A DNA stretch of 64,000 nucleotides, taken from Prinia subflava (Eukaryota > Chordata > Aves > Passeriformes > Cisticolidae). Below the pieces are notes generated by a model. The model was not told the DNA's origin and did not search any database. It was given only the letters and a program-made list of their open reading frames with translations. Positions 39,741 to 50,999 of the stretch are shown here, in pieces. Within the stretch, counting starts at the first letter, position 1. Every line of letters starts with the position of its first letter. The DNA lies in contig NC_086247.1 in assembly GCF_021018805.1 (NCBI RefSeq), forward strand, positions 118,021,094 through 118,085,093, read 5' to 3'. The position numbers and the translations under genes were made by a program.

Positions 39741-42700
39741 AACATGATTTTTTAATTTTTTTTTTTAACCATGTATTTCTAAATTGTGCTACCTCTAGAC
39801 TCTGCTGCTATTTGAACAGGTCCTAAGTTTTACCCAGGTAACTTTAAATGTGTGATTTAGTTACATTATTAAAAACTTGTTTATTAAATAGATGTGAGCA
39901 GGATCCCATTTAACTAACTTAATCTATTAATCTTCAATTTATGTTAATATAAATCCAGAGTAGCCTTTTGGACCTACAGGTCTGTCTGCTTCCAGCAGTG
40001 CTAAGAGGAGTTGTGGTCGGGAAGGAGGAGGCTGCAGAGGTGAGCTGGGGTGACAGGGATGCTGTAGGAGCCCAAGAGCCTCTCCCTGGCCCTGGACATT
40101 TTAGAGACTGGCAGCTTCCCACTTTCCTTCACACAGGACTTTCTTCCCCTCTTACTGTGTGCTTTTAAAACTGTGGCATTTAAGGAAAGCCCAGGTGTTG
40201 CCCAGTCTTGCATCTCAGTGACAGCTTCCTTACTTGAAACTTCTTGTTTATTCCTCTTCCTCGGAGCCAAACCCTGCGGTTCTGCTGCTGCCTCTCAGGG
40301 GTAGTGCCAGCCCATCCACTAGATCCCAAGCAGCTCCTCTGCCCTTTAGTTTCTCATGTGCCTGAATTTCTGTGTTTCCATTTCTTCTTTTATTCATTTA
40401 TTATTCCAAAATTGTTTTTATTCTTTCTGGTTGCCTGTTTTCCCATCCCAGACAAGAAAGTAGCTCATTACACGTCACCACAGCAGCCACATGGATGCTC
40501 TGATTTCAGGCTGTCCACCTTTGCATGCATGTGCTGGGCAAAGGAAAGTGGTATGATTTTCATTGTGTTCCTAAACACCTTTGCACTCCAGAAAGAAGGT
40601 CCAGGAGAGCACATTTTGCTTTCAGGAGCCTTTCACATCCAGCAGCAATGCTGTAAGTCATCAGCCTGCTGCAGTAGTGTCCTTTGATAAGAAACAGTAA
40701 AGAAGTAAAGCTCTTTTTAGCTCCTGGTTCCGGTTATCATGAGACCATCTCCCCAGCTTCAGGAGGTGAGGCTGCATATCACTGCCACGTGGCTCCCTGA
40801 CCAGGCTGGCTTTTCTCCTGATAAACCTGTTATTCTCAGCTGAAAATCAGCTAGCTCCTTGTTGAAAGGGCAGTTCTACTTCAATAAAAGAGCACTTAAT
40901 CCTGTCTTGTTTGTCTTCTACTATCATTTAATCTTGAAAAAACAACAGAATGCTAGAAAAGTCCTGATCAGTCTTTTTTGCTTTGTTTTTTTTCCCCCCT
41001 AAGCTCAATGGAATATGCATTACTGCTTTTGAATATGAAAATTAGGCTCTACATCCATATGATTTATTATCCCAAACAGAAGGATTGCAACAATCTATAA
41101 GATAGAAATGTGGTTAAAAATAGGATGTAATTGAAGTAAGTTAAAGGATGATAGTGGTCTTCAAAGATGTAAAGAGATGGTGTGTTTTTCTTATTGTCAG
41201 TGTAAATGGTCTCTGGAGACCACCTTTTATAGTGATTGTGCATGTCTAAGATTAAGCAAAGCTGCATGACCAGTGCTATCTCAGGAGGATGCTGAGTCAT
41301 TAACTCATGTTTATTGCCTTTTCCCATCTTTAGTTTATTGCGATTTATAGCTCAAAGGCCTTTTAGGCTGTTTGTAAGTTAAAATTAGCTAAATTCTTCT
41401 GGATGCAAGTGTAAGTCACTCAGCATTTGTATATCATCCGGGTGTAAATTCCTAGCAATGATGCCAGGCAGCTTCTAAGATTTTTTTTCTTTCTGTGCAA
41501 AGTCTAGTTATGCAGCTTGTCCCTAGTTAAACTAGATTACTCTATCCTCTGTTTTACTAATTTTGGCAATTTGTGATTTTGAAAATTGACTGTGCTCTTA
41601 AAGAATTCACTCAAGTTAGAGATGATAATATTTATTAGGTATATAGTTTCCACTTCAGTCAAACTAGACCAAAATGTCTGTATCTTATCCTGGAGTCCTT
41701 TGAGTCACACGTGGTGAGATGACCTAGGAATTTGTGTAGGTTACACATGATAAATGATCAGCCAGGCTAGGTAGGGATAGGCTCTGGTACTGAGTGTATG
41801 AACAGAAGTGGACATAATATACTGTGGACCAAAGACAGGTGCACTGGGAGAAATAACTGAAAAACACTTAGAAGAATCACCTTTTACCTTACCCTGTAGA
41901 TTTTTTTGTTCTACCGGTCTTATTGCTGCTGGTAGCAAATTCAGTTCAGGCATTACTGGACTAAATGTGTATCGACTTCAGTGGACTCACATTTGCTTAT
42001 ATAAGCTAGTATTGTGTGCTTCCCACTAAATGGGAAGTCAAACTATTTTTCCATGTACGTGCATTTTCTGAAGTGTTTAAATCACTATTTGCATCAGTTA
42101 AACTTCTTTCCTTCCCATCATGCCTAGAAAGATTATATTAAAACACATCTGGATATAAAGTATTTGGGATTTTGGTAACTTGCAATCACTTGGGAATTCT
42201 TCGAAAGCGTTTTTATGAATTAGCTCAGTGCCCTTCGAGTAAAATTTCTTACTCTGTGTATTATATTGGTTTTGGAGTTTAGACTACAGTGTATAGCTCA
42301 GTCTATTTTGGTAAATGCAGAGGCTTCAACAGGAAAAGAAATATTATAAATAAGTCCCTTGAATGTACTTATTGTTGAATTTATTTTAAATTGAGCTGCA
42401 TGGGACTACATTTCTTAAACACTCATGCTACTTTCTAATTTCAGAATCAGTCATCTAGACCCTTGTATATCTTTTCCCATCCACACTTTTTCACACATAC
42501 ATTTTACATGGGGAACGGTGGCATGTTAATTTACAGACTAACCTAATAACAAGGTTGGGTGTTTAGATTTGTGAACACTCAGAAGCAGTTTCACTTAAAA
42601 TGGAAACCCTCTTACTTTCACGTGTCTTGATTTAAACAGAAGTGCATAGACAACATTGTTTCAAACAGGGGTGTTGCCTGGAAAACACACAGAGTTTACT

Positions 42701-43359
42701 CATATATGCATATACACATACACAATTGTGATTTTATAAGCAAAGATCATGGAAGGTGCCACTTGATTGTCATCAGTCAGCAATCCAAAAGACAGGGTTT
42801 GAGCAACATGCAGTACAAGGTATTATCTCCAGAAGCTTTTTTCCTAAATGGAAACCAATGTGTCTGCCTATCATATTGTTGAAACAGCTTTCAGCAGGGC
42901 TAAAACAGGCTCTGATTTTGCACCTTGGTGCCAGTGATCCTTACCTACTTCCAAATGTGACCAGCTTTCACTGTTGCAAGATTGCCACCTCTGCGGATAC
43001 TATATTGTGCTTTATGATTGCGTTCCTTTAATAATTCAAATCAGCTTAAAGGGGAAAAAGCACTGTTAATGCGTAATGTATTTTTTCATGTCAATACTGA
43101 AGATTAAACAAAATATTTCAGCCTAAGACTTTTGTACTTCAAATGGCAAGTTCATTAGGTCATTTCACAATTCATTATCTTCATATATCAGTAAACATCA
43201 TAGTGTATAGGTTTTTCATTCGTGGCAAAATATTTTAGGGCAGAGCTGATAAAACTAGAATGCTATCAGAAATCCGTGCTGCATGCATTCAAAGTGCGCT
43301 TCTAATGCTAAATAAACTTGAAGCGAGGGATAGAGAGCCAGGTTTGTACGTAAAAGACT

Positions 43360-43950
43360 GCTCACCAAAAAGTTGCGTCGTGTTTATTTAAGAAAACCGA
43401 ACTTGCTCAGAGTGACACGTTCTCCAACTCTGCGGCCTAATAATTATTTAATAAATACCAGAAGCGCAGTGCACTTAGTTCTTTAGCTGAAGGCACTGTT
43501 TACAGTTGCTGTGCGCTGCTCCGAGCGCGCTCCGTTTAATCCCTCGAAAGGCGGGCTCGGTGCGCGGGGCTGCGCGGCTTCGGGCGGGCTCGGGCCGGCT
43601 TCGGGCGGGTTTTGGGCTGGCTTCGGGCGGGTTCGGGCGGGTTCGGGCCGGGGCTTTGCGGGGCCCGGCGGGCCGAGCCCGCGGCGGGGGCGGCCGAGCC
43701 CTCCCGAAGCCGGCGGCAGCCGCGGCCGCCGCTTCCCAAACTGCGCAGCGCCCTCTCTTGGCCGCGCGCCGCCGCATCCCTCGCGCGGAAAGCCGCAGCT
43801 CCGCGACGTTTCACTTCTGAAACATCCGCGTTAGGTAGTAAAATCTCGAATTGCCGTATGCTTTCGGGATTAGTTCTCCTTCTACTTTCATTTTTTTGCC
43901 CTCCTCCCCCTGCCATTTTGATCTATCAGCGGACCCGCGTCAGAAAGCTT
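43360..43950. promoter_or_regulatory. Intronic CpG island, candidate internal or antisense promoter
   Basis: The core at 43500-43830 is extremely GC- and CpG-rich, standing out sharply from AT-rich intron on both sides. It holds a GC box (GGGGGCGG, 43686-43693), NotI-like GCGGCCGC sequence near 43722, and TGCGCAGCG at 43742. At 43912-43920 there is GCCATTTTG, the minus-strand form of the YY1 motif CAAAATGGC. A donor-like GTGAGC on the minus strand lies at 43365-43360. Together these suggest a promoter, possibly directed to the minus strand, though + strand activity feeding exon 50933 is also possible. The several overlapping 90-126 codon frames come from GC-rich DNA lacking stops and match no known protein. 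Confidence 0.7.
43577..43662 (+). repeat. G-rich tandem repeat inside the CpG island
   Basis: Three related units of roughly 21-22 bases begin with GGCTTCGGGCGGG and continue with CTCGGGCC or TTTTGGGCT variants; a shorter TTCGGGCGGG unit is added at the end. The + strand has more than ten GGG runs in 85 bases and could form G-quadruplexes. Such expansions are common in GC-rich avian promoters and are hard to sequence, so copy number may be unreliable. Confidence 0.75.
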
Positions 43951-44784
43951 CAGTCGTCTTAGGCTTTTTGTATTTTCTTTTTTCTTTGCTGCAGAGAGCC
44001 TGAAGACTTTCCAAACTGCATATTTGGTGCTGTAGAAATACATATTTCTGCTCTTTTGTAAACCTTTCAGTTGTCAGACTGTTCTCTTTCAAATAATAGA
44101 GGAGCTTGGAATCGCCCATGCTAAAATTAAGAATTTATAACTGTATGGAACAGATGTTTTCATAAACATTTGCTATAATTAATTTCAACCAGGGGATTGA
44201 AGGAACAAAGCAGTTTTTCCCTCTTCAAAACTTTATTGCCTTTTCCCCATACAGTGAACTCAGAAATCTTTGCTTTAATATTGTTAATGAAACAAATTTA
44301 CTCCTCTGTTTGGTTTTCATTGTGAAAAAGAAAAGCTTAATTTGGACAAGATACGGGTCTTTGAAACAACGGAGAATTACCCTGAATTTCAAGCATCACA
44401 TATAAAGGCTTAAGATTCAGAGCATAAGTGTTTAGGTGCTCATTTCTGAGGCCACAGCTCTGTCGTGTCAATTGTGAGAGATGCCTACGTGTTAGAATAA
44501 ATTTTATCCAGATCAGTCTGATGAATATCTGTCTGTGGAGTAGATAGTACAAAGGAATTTTATGTTTGAGGAGTTGTGAACCTTGATGTTAGAAAAAGCA
44601 AAGAAATCTCATGGTATTATATATAGTTTTAATGCATAGTAAAATGCTTATTGTATGTTGATTACCCCTTTATACTCACAATAAAGGTCTGCAATCTGTT
44701 AAGCAATTTTTTTTTGTTGTTCGTATTATAAGAGGAACACATTTTGACTAAAATTATTCTTCCATATTTGTATTGTCACTATTT

Positions 44785-44794
44785 GGGGGGGGGG
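44785..44794 (+). repeat. G10 homopolymer
   Basis: Ten consecutive G in AT-rich intron. It is a slippage-prone site and a possible assembly or read-error point. Confidence 0.7.
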
Positions 44795-46227
44795 ATATTG
44801 TTTGGAATTTATATAGTTTAGGGCCAGCATTTTGATATTATTGCAAAGAAGGAAAAATATCCATGTTTTATTGTTCTGTTTTTACTAGTTTCTGTATATT
44901 ATATCAATATCATTTCAGGAAAAAAAATGTTTAAAGTTTTAAAAAAAGAACAGCTTAATTGTTTTACACCTGAAAGAACCAGTGCAGCTGCAAGGATTTT
45001 TTGAGCAAACTAGAATTCCTGACTGATCTGTCATCTATAAAGTGTGCAAAGAAAAATAGGTAGCTGTCATTAAAATTACATTTCAGCTTTCAATAACCAT
45101 TTAATGAGTAGCGTAATTATATAAGTATGGTACCTCAAGTACTTCACTCAATAATTAAAAATAATCTCATCTTTAAAGTGAAAGCGCTATAATTATTATT
45201 TGACTTAACCAGGACCACTGTTGTGATCTCCAATGGCACCTCAGATTGTTCAAAGTGGTTTTGAAAGTATAAATTAAAATTGGATAAATCATTAAATTAT
45301 TAAGCCTTTAAATATGCTGAAAATTAATATAGCATGGAATTTTGAAGTCATGTTATAAGAATTGACAACCTTAGACTGCAAGCATAGATTTGTGTTAAAA
45401 TTTGACTTGTCTCTAATCATAAAACACTACATTAATGATCAAGTGTTTATATCAACTTAAACTTTCACAACTCTTAAATAAATCTTGTGTTTTAACAACA
45501 TTTTAACCTTTGATTAGAATACAAAGGAAAACATTAAGCAGAGGGCAAACAGGTCCACAGAAGGATCTGTCTTCATTATGACACTTGAGAGCAAGAAATG
45601 CGCAGTTTGGTTACCTGAGTAGGATCACTTTTATCACAGTTTCCTAAACTGCCAGCCATAAAACCCTTTCAAAGGTGACACATGACTGGTAAATTGGTTT
45701 GCACTATGTAAATACACGTGTGCCCTCATACAGACATACACATATGCATCTATACATGCATGCAGTAATGTGGATGTATTTAAAGACAATTTGTCAGTGT
45801 CAAAGTATATTTTCAAAAGAAAATAAATTGAGTTTGATTTTTTTTTTTAATTAGGAGTGCAGCCATCAAGCAAGGCCATGTCACTCAAGCTTCTTGTTTT
45901 TGTGGACTTGCAGCTGGTTATCCCACCCCTTCTCCTTAAAAAGTCCGGTGCTGGATTTTTACATCTCACAGGAAATTACTGTTTCCAAGACATAATGAAA
46001 AAGATGAGGGGGAAATGTCTGATCCCCACATCATTCTTCACATGCTTTTTTACTGTTGCTGAGCACATGCCTCAGCTCAGTGTTCGTTGTGCCTGGAGCA
46101 TACCCAGAATGTCTTCCCACCTGTGAACTGGGGCTTTGAAATGCTGTCCACTTTCTTCTTACTACCTGAAGTGTAAACTGTGCACTGCACCTTGAAAAAG
46201 CTCCTCTGTGAGAAAATAACCTATAGG

Positions 46228-46383
46228 TTGAGTCCCCATCCCTGGAGGTTTTTAAAAGACATCTGTTTTTTTTTAAAGATGTGGCACCTGGGAACATGGT
46301 TTAAATGCTGAACACTGGGTTAGTGTTAGACCTTGATGATCTTACAAATCTTTTTCCACCTAAATAGTTCTGTGATTCTATCA
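46228..46383 (+). mobile_element. CR1 LINE 3' end, plus orientation
   Basis: It reads CCCATCCCTGGAGGTTTTTA, then GATGTGGCACCTGGGAACAT, GGTTTAAATGCTGAACACTG, GTTAGACCTTGATGATCTTA-like text and TTTTTCCACC, and ends in TGTGATTCTATCA. This is the classical avian CR1 3' region and terminal unit. A T-rich insertion at about 46266-46275 interrupts it. Its tail differs from the 32.3 kb copy, consistent with a different CR1 subfamily. It is non-coding. Confidence 0.92.
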
Positions 46384-48599
46384 GTGTTAAAAAATAAAAA
46401 TACAAGAATTTGGTGTGCAAGTTTCCATCCATTCCAGGCTTCTTGTTACAATTTCTACACATAGTTTTCAGACAATCTTCAGAAAGTGACAGCATCTTCC
46501 TTATTCTGGGTTCTCCCATTTTATGCTATGCCTGTAATCTCAAATATGTTCTTGACAAGATAACAGTTACTGCACGTGATAAGCCCATGTGTCCTGGGTG
46601 AATCTAGTACTCTAGCAAGTGTACAGTTTGCAAATCCTTCTCCATGCATCTTAGAAGTCTAAAGAAGCCAGCATTTGAAATGTTCTTTTTTTATTAGTTA
46701 GTGAAAGCGTCAATTTTGAGTTATACAGCTTTCCTTGAAACAGCCTTCAGCTGTGTCTGGCAGTGTCAGGTCCCAGATCCCCAAGTCCCAGCTCCCTTTA
46801 GCCCTTTGGTCTCTCTGAACAAGAACAGACTTCACTAAAGTGAGGCAATTTCGGGAGAAAGTTTTCATTCTCAGGAGAAGGAGTTGCTGCAGTTAAAGAT
46901 GCAGCAATCCTGGTAATTTTCAGGCCCTTTGGAAGGATACAGCCTTATTTTATTATTGTATTAAAACCAGTAACTGCTCTAGTGCTGAGAACCATACTTA
47001 CTTTGATACAGGTGCTTTTTACAGCATTGCTCATTTCCCTTCTCCTTCCTCTGAAAGTGTGGCAGGATTTATTTTACCCTTTTTCCCCTAGCTTGTGCAT
47101 TTGAAGATAGGAAAGCTTTTCACAAAGTCCATGGCAGGGTTACTAGAGCATTCTCTGTTTCTTCAGCAAAACCCTTCTTCCCATAATTGAGTTTCAGAAG
47201 GAAATTAAAGTTTAGGGAAATAATGAATCAATTTTTTAAAGAGGACCACCTTTTCTGTTACTAGCATCATGAATCTTGTATTCATAATTGTTCAGTATAT
47301 ATCCCAGTTTTATCAGAAATTTTGATCATTATCAGTGAAGAAGACAGTAGTATATCTGTTCTACTGAGAGTTCACCATATCTTTCAGGAGGAGTAACTGG
47401 AACTTTCCTGAGGAGAGGTGATCCAGAGCATGAATTCCCACAGCTTAATGTCACTAGTTAGTAAAGCAGCAGTCTCATTTGTCCTCTGTATCACTAACTA
47501 TGGAAACTTGATAGGATTTGCTAAAAAGCCTTTTGGATAAAACTAGGTAAAATTTAGGGAGTCTTCTGTTAAGAAAACGAATGCTTTGCTTTATGATCTT
47601 TATCACTTTCAATGAATGACATCTTAATAATTTTTCAAGGTGTCATAACAGACATACCCATCTTAAAGGGGATAGAGGAAGGGAGCAATTACAGAAGGGT
47701 CTGCTCCATTAAATCCTAAGTTTGCGAGCTGAATACACCTAGCCCTCTCCAATTATGGTAGCTGCTGCTAATGATACGATGAGGCAGCAAAAGCAGCTCA
47801 CAAAAAAGCACCCAAACAGTGACTTATATGATTATGAGATTGATTAACAATGGGTATACAATTAAAAATGCTAAAGTACTAGCTACAAGCTACACTTAGA
47901 GCAGTTTGTAAAGAACAGCTCGGTGGATGTAGCAGACCCAGGATCCCACCAACTGTGGAGTTCCTGGTGAAAGAACAACTGGTATCCTTGTTTTCTTTGC
48001 AAAGTCCTGTTTGCTCTTCAAGCTGGACAAATAGTTTTGTTGAAAGTCTGTGCATTTTATGAGATAGTCTTAAAATTCATTCTTCAGAAAGGGGAAGATT
48101 ATGTTGCTATTCTTGAAAAGACATATTTTTTCAGTATATCAACTTAGCATTGTGAATAAGGGTTTGGGGTTTTTTTTTTTAATCTGACTAGTCTGTTAGG
48201 TGAATGCTTAGTTTAAGTATAAATGAAGTGCAGTAGTGCATTCAGGACTCATTTTGATGTGCTGTGTCCCTGCAGCACTTGCCCAATATCACTGCACCTG
48301 GCCATATGGCTTTAACAGAGACAGAACTATGTTCAGTCATTTCTCTGAATGCTCAGGATCAGATGTGGAGATGGGTAATATAAGAAAAAGTGTCTTGCTG
48401 AAAATTGTCCCAATATGGGAGACTATTTTACAAGATATGAGAAAAAAAAATGAACAGATGGTTATTAATAACAGGAGGGTCGGCTCCTGGATGAAATATC
48501 TGGTGTTGTTAATTTAGTTAAATTTAGTAAACAAAAAGCAGATTGATTAAGTAGGATTTCCATTTTCAAAATAAATGGAGAGAGCTAATTAGTGAAATC

Positions 48600-49560
48600 A
48601 ACTGGACTGAGTGAATTTAGACTAAGATGTAGTAGAGGTTTGGGATTTACTTTAGACAAAGGTGCAAAAGTTAATAAAAACCCCTGCATTCCAAATTAGA
48701 TGAGAAAAGAAACACTTGGAAGTTCTATGCCAGATGAATGATTAAGTATTTTTTAAGGAATGTCTGGAATAAGCAAAGATCCTCAAAGAAATATAAAAAC
48801 AGCTTGATCTGCAAAGAAGGTCATATCCTGGATATCAGAAAGCATGGGATTATAGCAACAATCAGCAAAAATTAGGTTGAATCAGATCATAAGATGAGAA
48901 TTTAAATAAACTGGAAAATATTACTTGGCTATGTAAAGAAGCTTGCTAGGAAAGGAAACTAGTACCACTCTGCAGTGTGAATGGACAAATAATACTAAAT
49001 GTAATCCAGCTATGGTCTGAAAAGGAAAATACTTAGTTTTCAGTAAAAATAGATTTTCAGGAAAAGGCCTGAAAATAAATCAATAAAATAGATGGGAGTG
49101 TTGGGTAGATACTGTAAATTAGCAGAGCTAATAATCTGACTTGCAGCCTTCAAGAATATTGACAAATGCTTCTGCATGGAACAATTCTTAGTATTTTAGT
49201 TCATGGCTGATGAGTGGAAATATTGTACCTTTACTTAGATTAACAGGGGAAAGGAACGTGATAGCAAAGCACCTGATGGGCTGACCATTATCTGTGCAGG
49301 GCTTGAAGAAAGTTTTTAAGAAAGAAGTAATAGAGAAAAGCAAAGCAAATAGCATCTTTTATTGCAGGTTTGTTGTTTTTTTTTTTGTTACATGGGACAT
49401 TGTGGCCAGCTAACCTGCTTGCTTTTCAAAATATATGTTCAGGAAATTCATTAGGTCTGTATGGACCTCAGTACCACAGACCTCCTCCATGCCACAGGAG
49501 CTTCTGTGAAGCAGAAAGGATGGGGATTAATGAAGTATAGTAATGTTAGGATGAATACAG
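48600..49560. other. Purine- and A-rich interval, possibly a very old retroelement remnant
   Basis: About 1 kb of + strand is noticeably A/G-rich, with many AAAG, GAAAT and CAAAGAA words and no CpG. It reads like decayed LINE-type sequence, but I cannot match it to a specific family or reading frame. A T-rich run of about 15 bases lies at 49376-49386. It may equally be ordinary intron. Confidence 0.25.
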
Positions 49561-50431
49561 AAATGGAAGATAATGAAAGAATTCTTTTTAGTGAAGCTTG
49601 GGGTTGAACCAGGCATATCCAATATTTCATTTATTGTCTTTCCACAGAATGAGATCTGATAGACTTTTATTAAGTAAAATTATTGGAGGGTAATATCCAG
49701 TGCCAGCACAAATAGAGTACTCAGGCAGGACTGGTCCTTTCTGAAGAAAAGAGGACTGCAAACAGCATGACATTGTGTGAACTACAGTATTGCACTAGCA
49801 AAAATTTTTAGTGTAAACTGAATACTTCTTCTGTAAATAAAAAATGGAGAGTAAATGTGCAGGCATGTTTGGTTAAGGATGACATTGAAACTGCAGGATG
49901 GAGCGGCATGACTGTCGGCTGTATTGAGTAAGATTTGTCTGATAGAGAAGAAAACCACTGCCCAAATTATCAACTCTCTGAACTTTTATTAGGCTCTCTA
50001 CAGCTCCTGTCCCTCCATTTCCATGTGTAAGAAGGACTGAATTAAAGAAAATGGGGAATATGAAGCCTCATTTAGGAAAAAAGACTGAAAGAACCTGGTT
50101 TCAGCAGAACAGAGGACAGAGTTGTGTAGTGCTACCTGTAAATTAACTAAGGAGGCACACAGGGACATAGAAGAATTATCAAGCTAAATGACAGGGCAAG
50201 AATAAACAGTATAAATCAGGACAAGAATAAATTTGCTTTGAAAAATCTATGACTCCTGGCTTTTAGCAGTCATTCAATAGACTAAGTAATAGAAAGAAAA
50301 TTTCCTTGTAATCCTTGATTTCTAGCAACGTCACTGTTCTATGTATCACCAGCCCACAGGATGTAAAATAAGATGTTTGGCAGACATCTTAATAGGTACT
50401 TTCAGGAAAGCTTTGAACTTGTGCTATGACC

Positions 50432-50483
50432 AAAAAAACCAAACCAAAACAAACAAACAAACAAACAAACAAAAAACAAACAC
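50432..50483. repeat. AAAC microsatellite
   Basis: An imperfect AAAC/AAACC tract with six or more perfect AAAC units between about 50448 and 50472. It lies 450 bases before coding exon 2, on the intronic side, and is probably length-polymorphic. Confidence 0.9.
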
Positions 50484-50605
50484 CAAATCTGGTATCACAA
50501 AGTGAGCTCAGAATTTTTCACAAAACAGATGAACTTTTACATTTTTTGACTTAATGCTGGTGAAATCAAACTCCTCTACTTACATAGCATACTTCTGTAT
50601 GCTAT

Positions 50606-50651
50606 ATAAGTATACTAGCTATACTAGCTATATTTAGCTATATTAGCTAAA
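50606..50651. repeat. Degenerate TATACTAGC tandem repeat
   Basis: Four to five consecutive units of nine to ten bases (TATACTAGC, TATATTTAGC, TATATTAGC) occur in AT-rich DNA. It lies about 280 bases upstream of coding exon 2. Confidence 0.7.
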
Positions 50652-50932
50652 TTGTATTTAATAATTTGAGAAAGGCCTCGATCAAAACTTTAGGTGCAGT
50701 TAAGTATCAGATTTTCAGAACATTCAGACTCCAGTTTGAACTTGGGGGCTAGTTAAGATGGCTGTAAGAATCTGAAGAGATAAAGTTGAGATTTATCCGT
50801 GTAAGCGTTAGGCGAGTTTTGTTGTAACTGAAGTTACTATATAAGGTAAAATCAGTTGCAGTTGTCATCAATATTGTGTTCATATCAGAGTTTGTCTTAC
50901 AACAAAGGTGTTTTCTCTTATTTTTGTATTAG

Positions 50933-50999
50933 GAGGATCAAATGAAAATGGAAGCACACCCCTCACCTCAGATTCAGATGGAACTTTTATTTCTTACAG
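50933..50999 (+). CDS. TBC1D5: TBC1D5 coding exon 2 (rest of codon 34 to first two bases of codon 56)
   Basis: The 67 bases join in frame to the preceding exon and read GGSNENGSTPLTSDSDGTFI, then SY, and finish with AG of an arginine codon. The human protein has GGDSNKNG, then LDSEGTFNSYR at the same place. Residue numbering stays colinear: Tyr55 and Arg56 fall exactly where they do in human TBC1D5. The next exon, outside the window, should therefore open with the KEWEELF motif, whose Trp59 belongs to the N-terminal LC3-interacting and VPS29-binding motif (family knowledge). The acceptor follows a T-rich tract and is TAGGAG, a NAGNAG tandem. Use of the second AG would drop one glycine and keep frame. 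The donor is CAG|GTTGGT. The segment is low-complexity, Ser/Gly/Asp/Thr-rich and probably disordered. Confidence 0.94.

Larger units (their letters stand above)
22246..50932 (+). other. TBC1D5: TBC1D5 intron between coding exons 1 and 2 (28,687 bases)
   Basis: The intron runs from GTGAGT to TTAG and joins two exons in compatible phase. It is AT-rich and mostly without recognisable genes. It carries CR1 pieces (about 25.0, 28.4, 32.3 and 46.2 kb), a CRE palindrome at 27.2 kb, a CpG-rich patch at 35.1 kb, a CpG island at 43.4-43.9 kb, a G10 run at 44785, a purine-rich interval at 48.6-49.6 kb and an AAAC microsatellite at 50.4 kb. Stretches with dense TAAT/ATTA motifs and little sign of repeat origin (26.12-26.27, 34.10-34.28, 34.74-34.98 and 45.07-45.36 kb) could be conserved regulatory DNA. 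The 130-147 codon frames at 35302 and 40244 show no family resemblance and are treated as chance. Confidence 0.9.

Noticed and set aside
40244..40687. 147-codon open frame on the + strand
   Set aside because: No start context, family motif or splice structure. Composition is Phe/Cys/Leu-rich as expected from T-rich DNA, and frames of this size occur by chance in 64 kb.
43506..43962. Overlapping Arg/Gly/Pro/Ala-rich frames on both strands of the CpG island
   Set aside because: GC-rich DNA has few stop codons, so several frames are open together. The tandem repeat explains the repetitive peptides.
43858..43962. Short frame starting MLSGLVLLLLSFFC that looks like a signal peptide
   Set aside because: The hydrophobic run arises from a pyrimidine tract (CTCCTTCTACTTTC). 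The frame ends after 34 codons with no good donor in frame.
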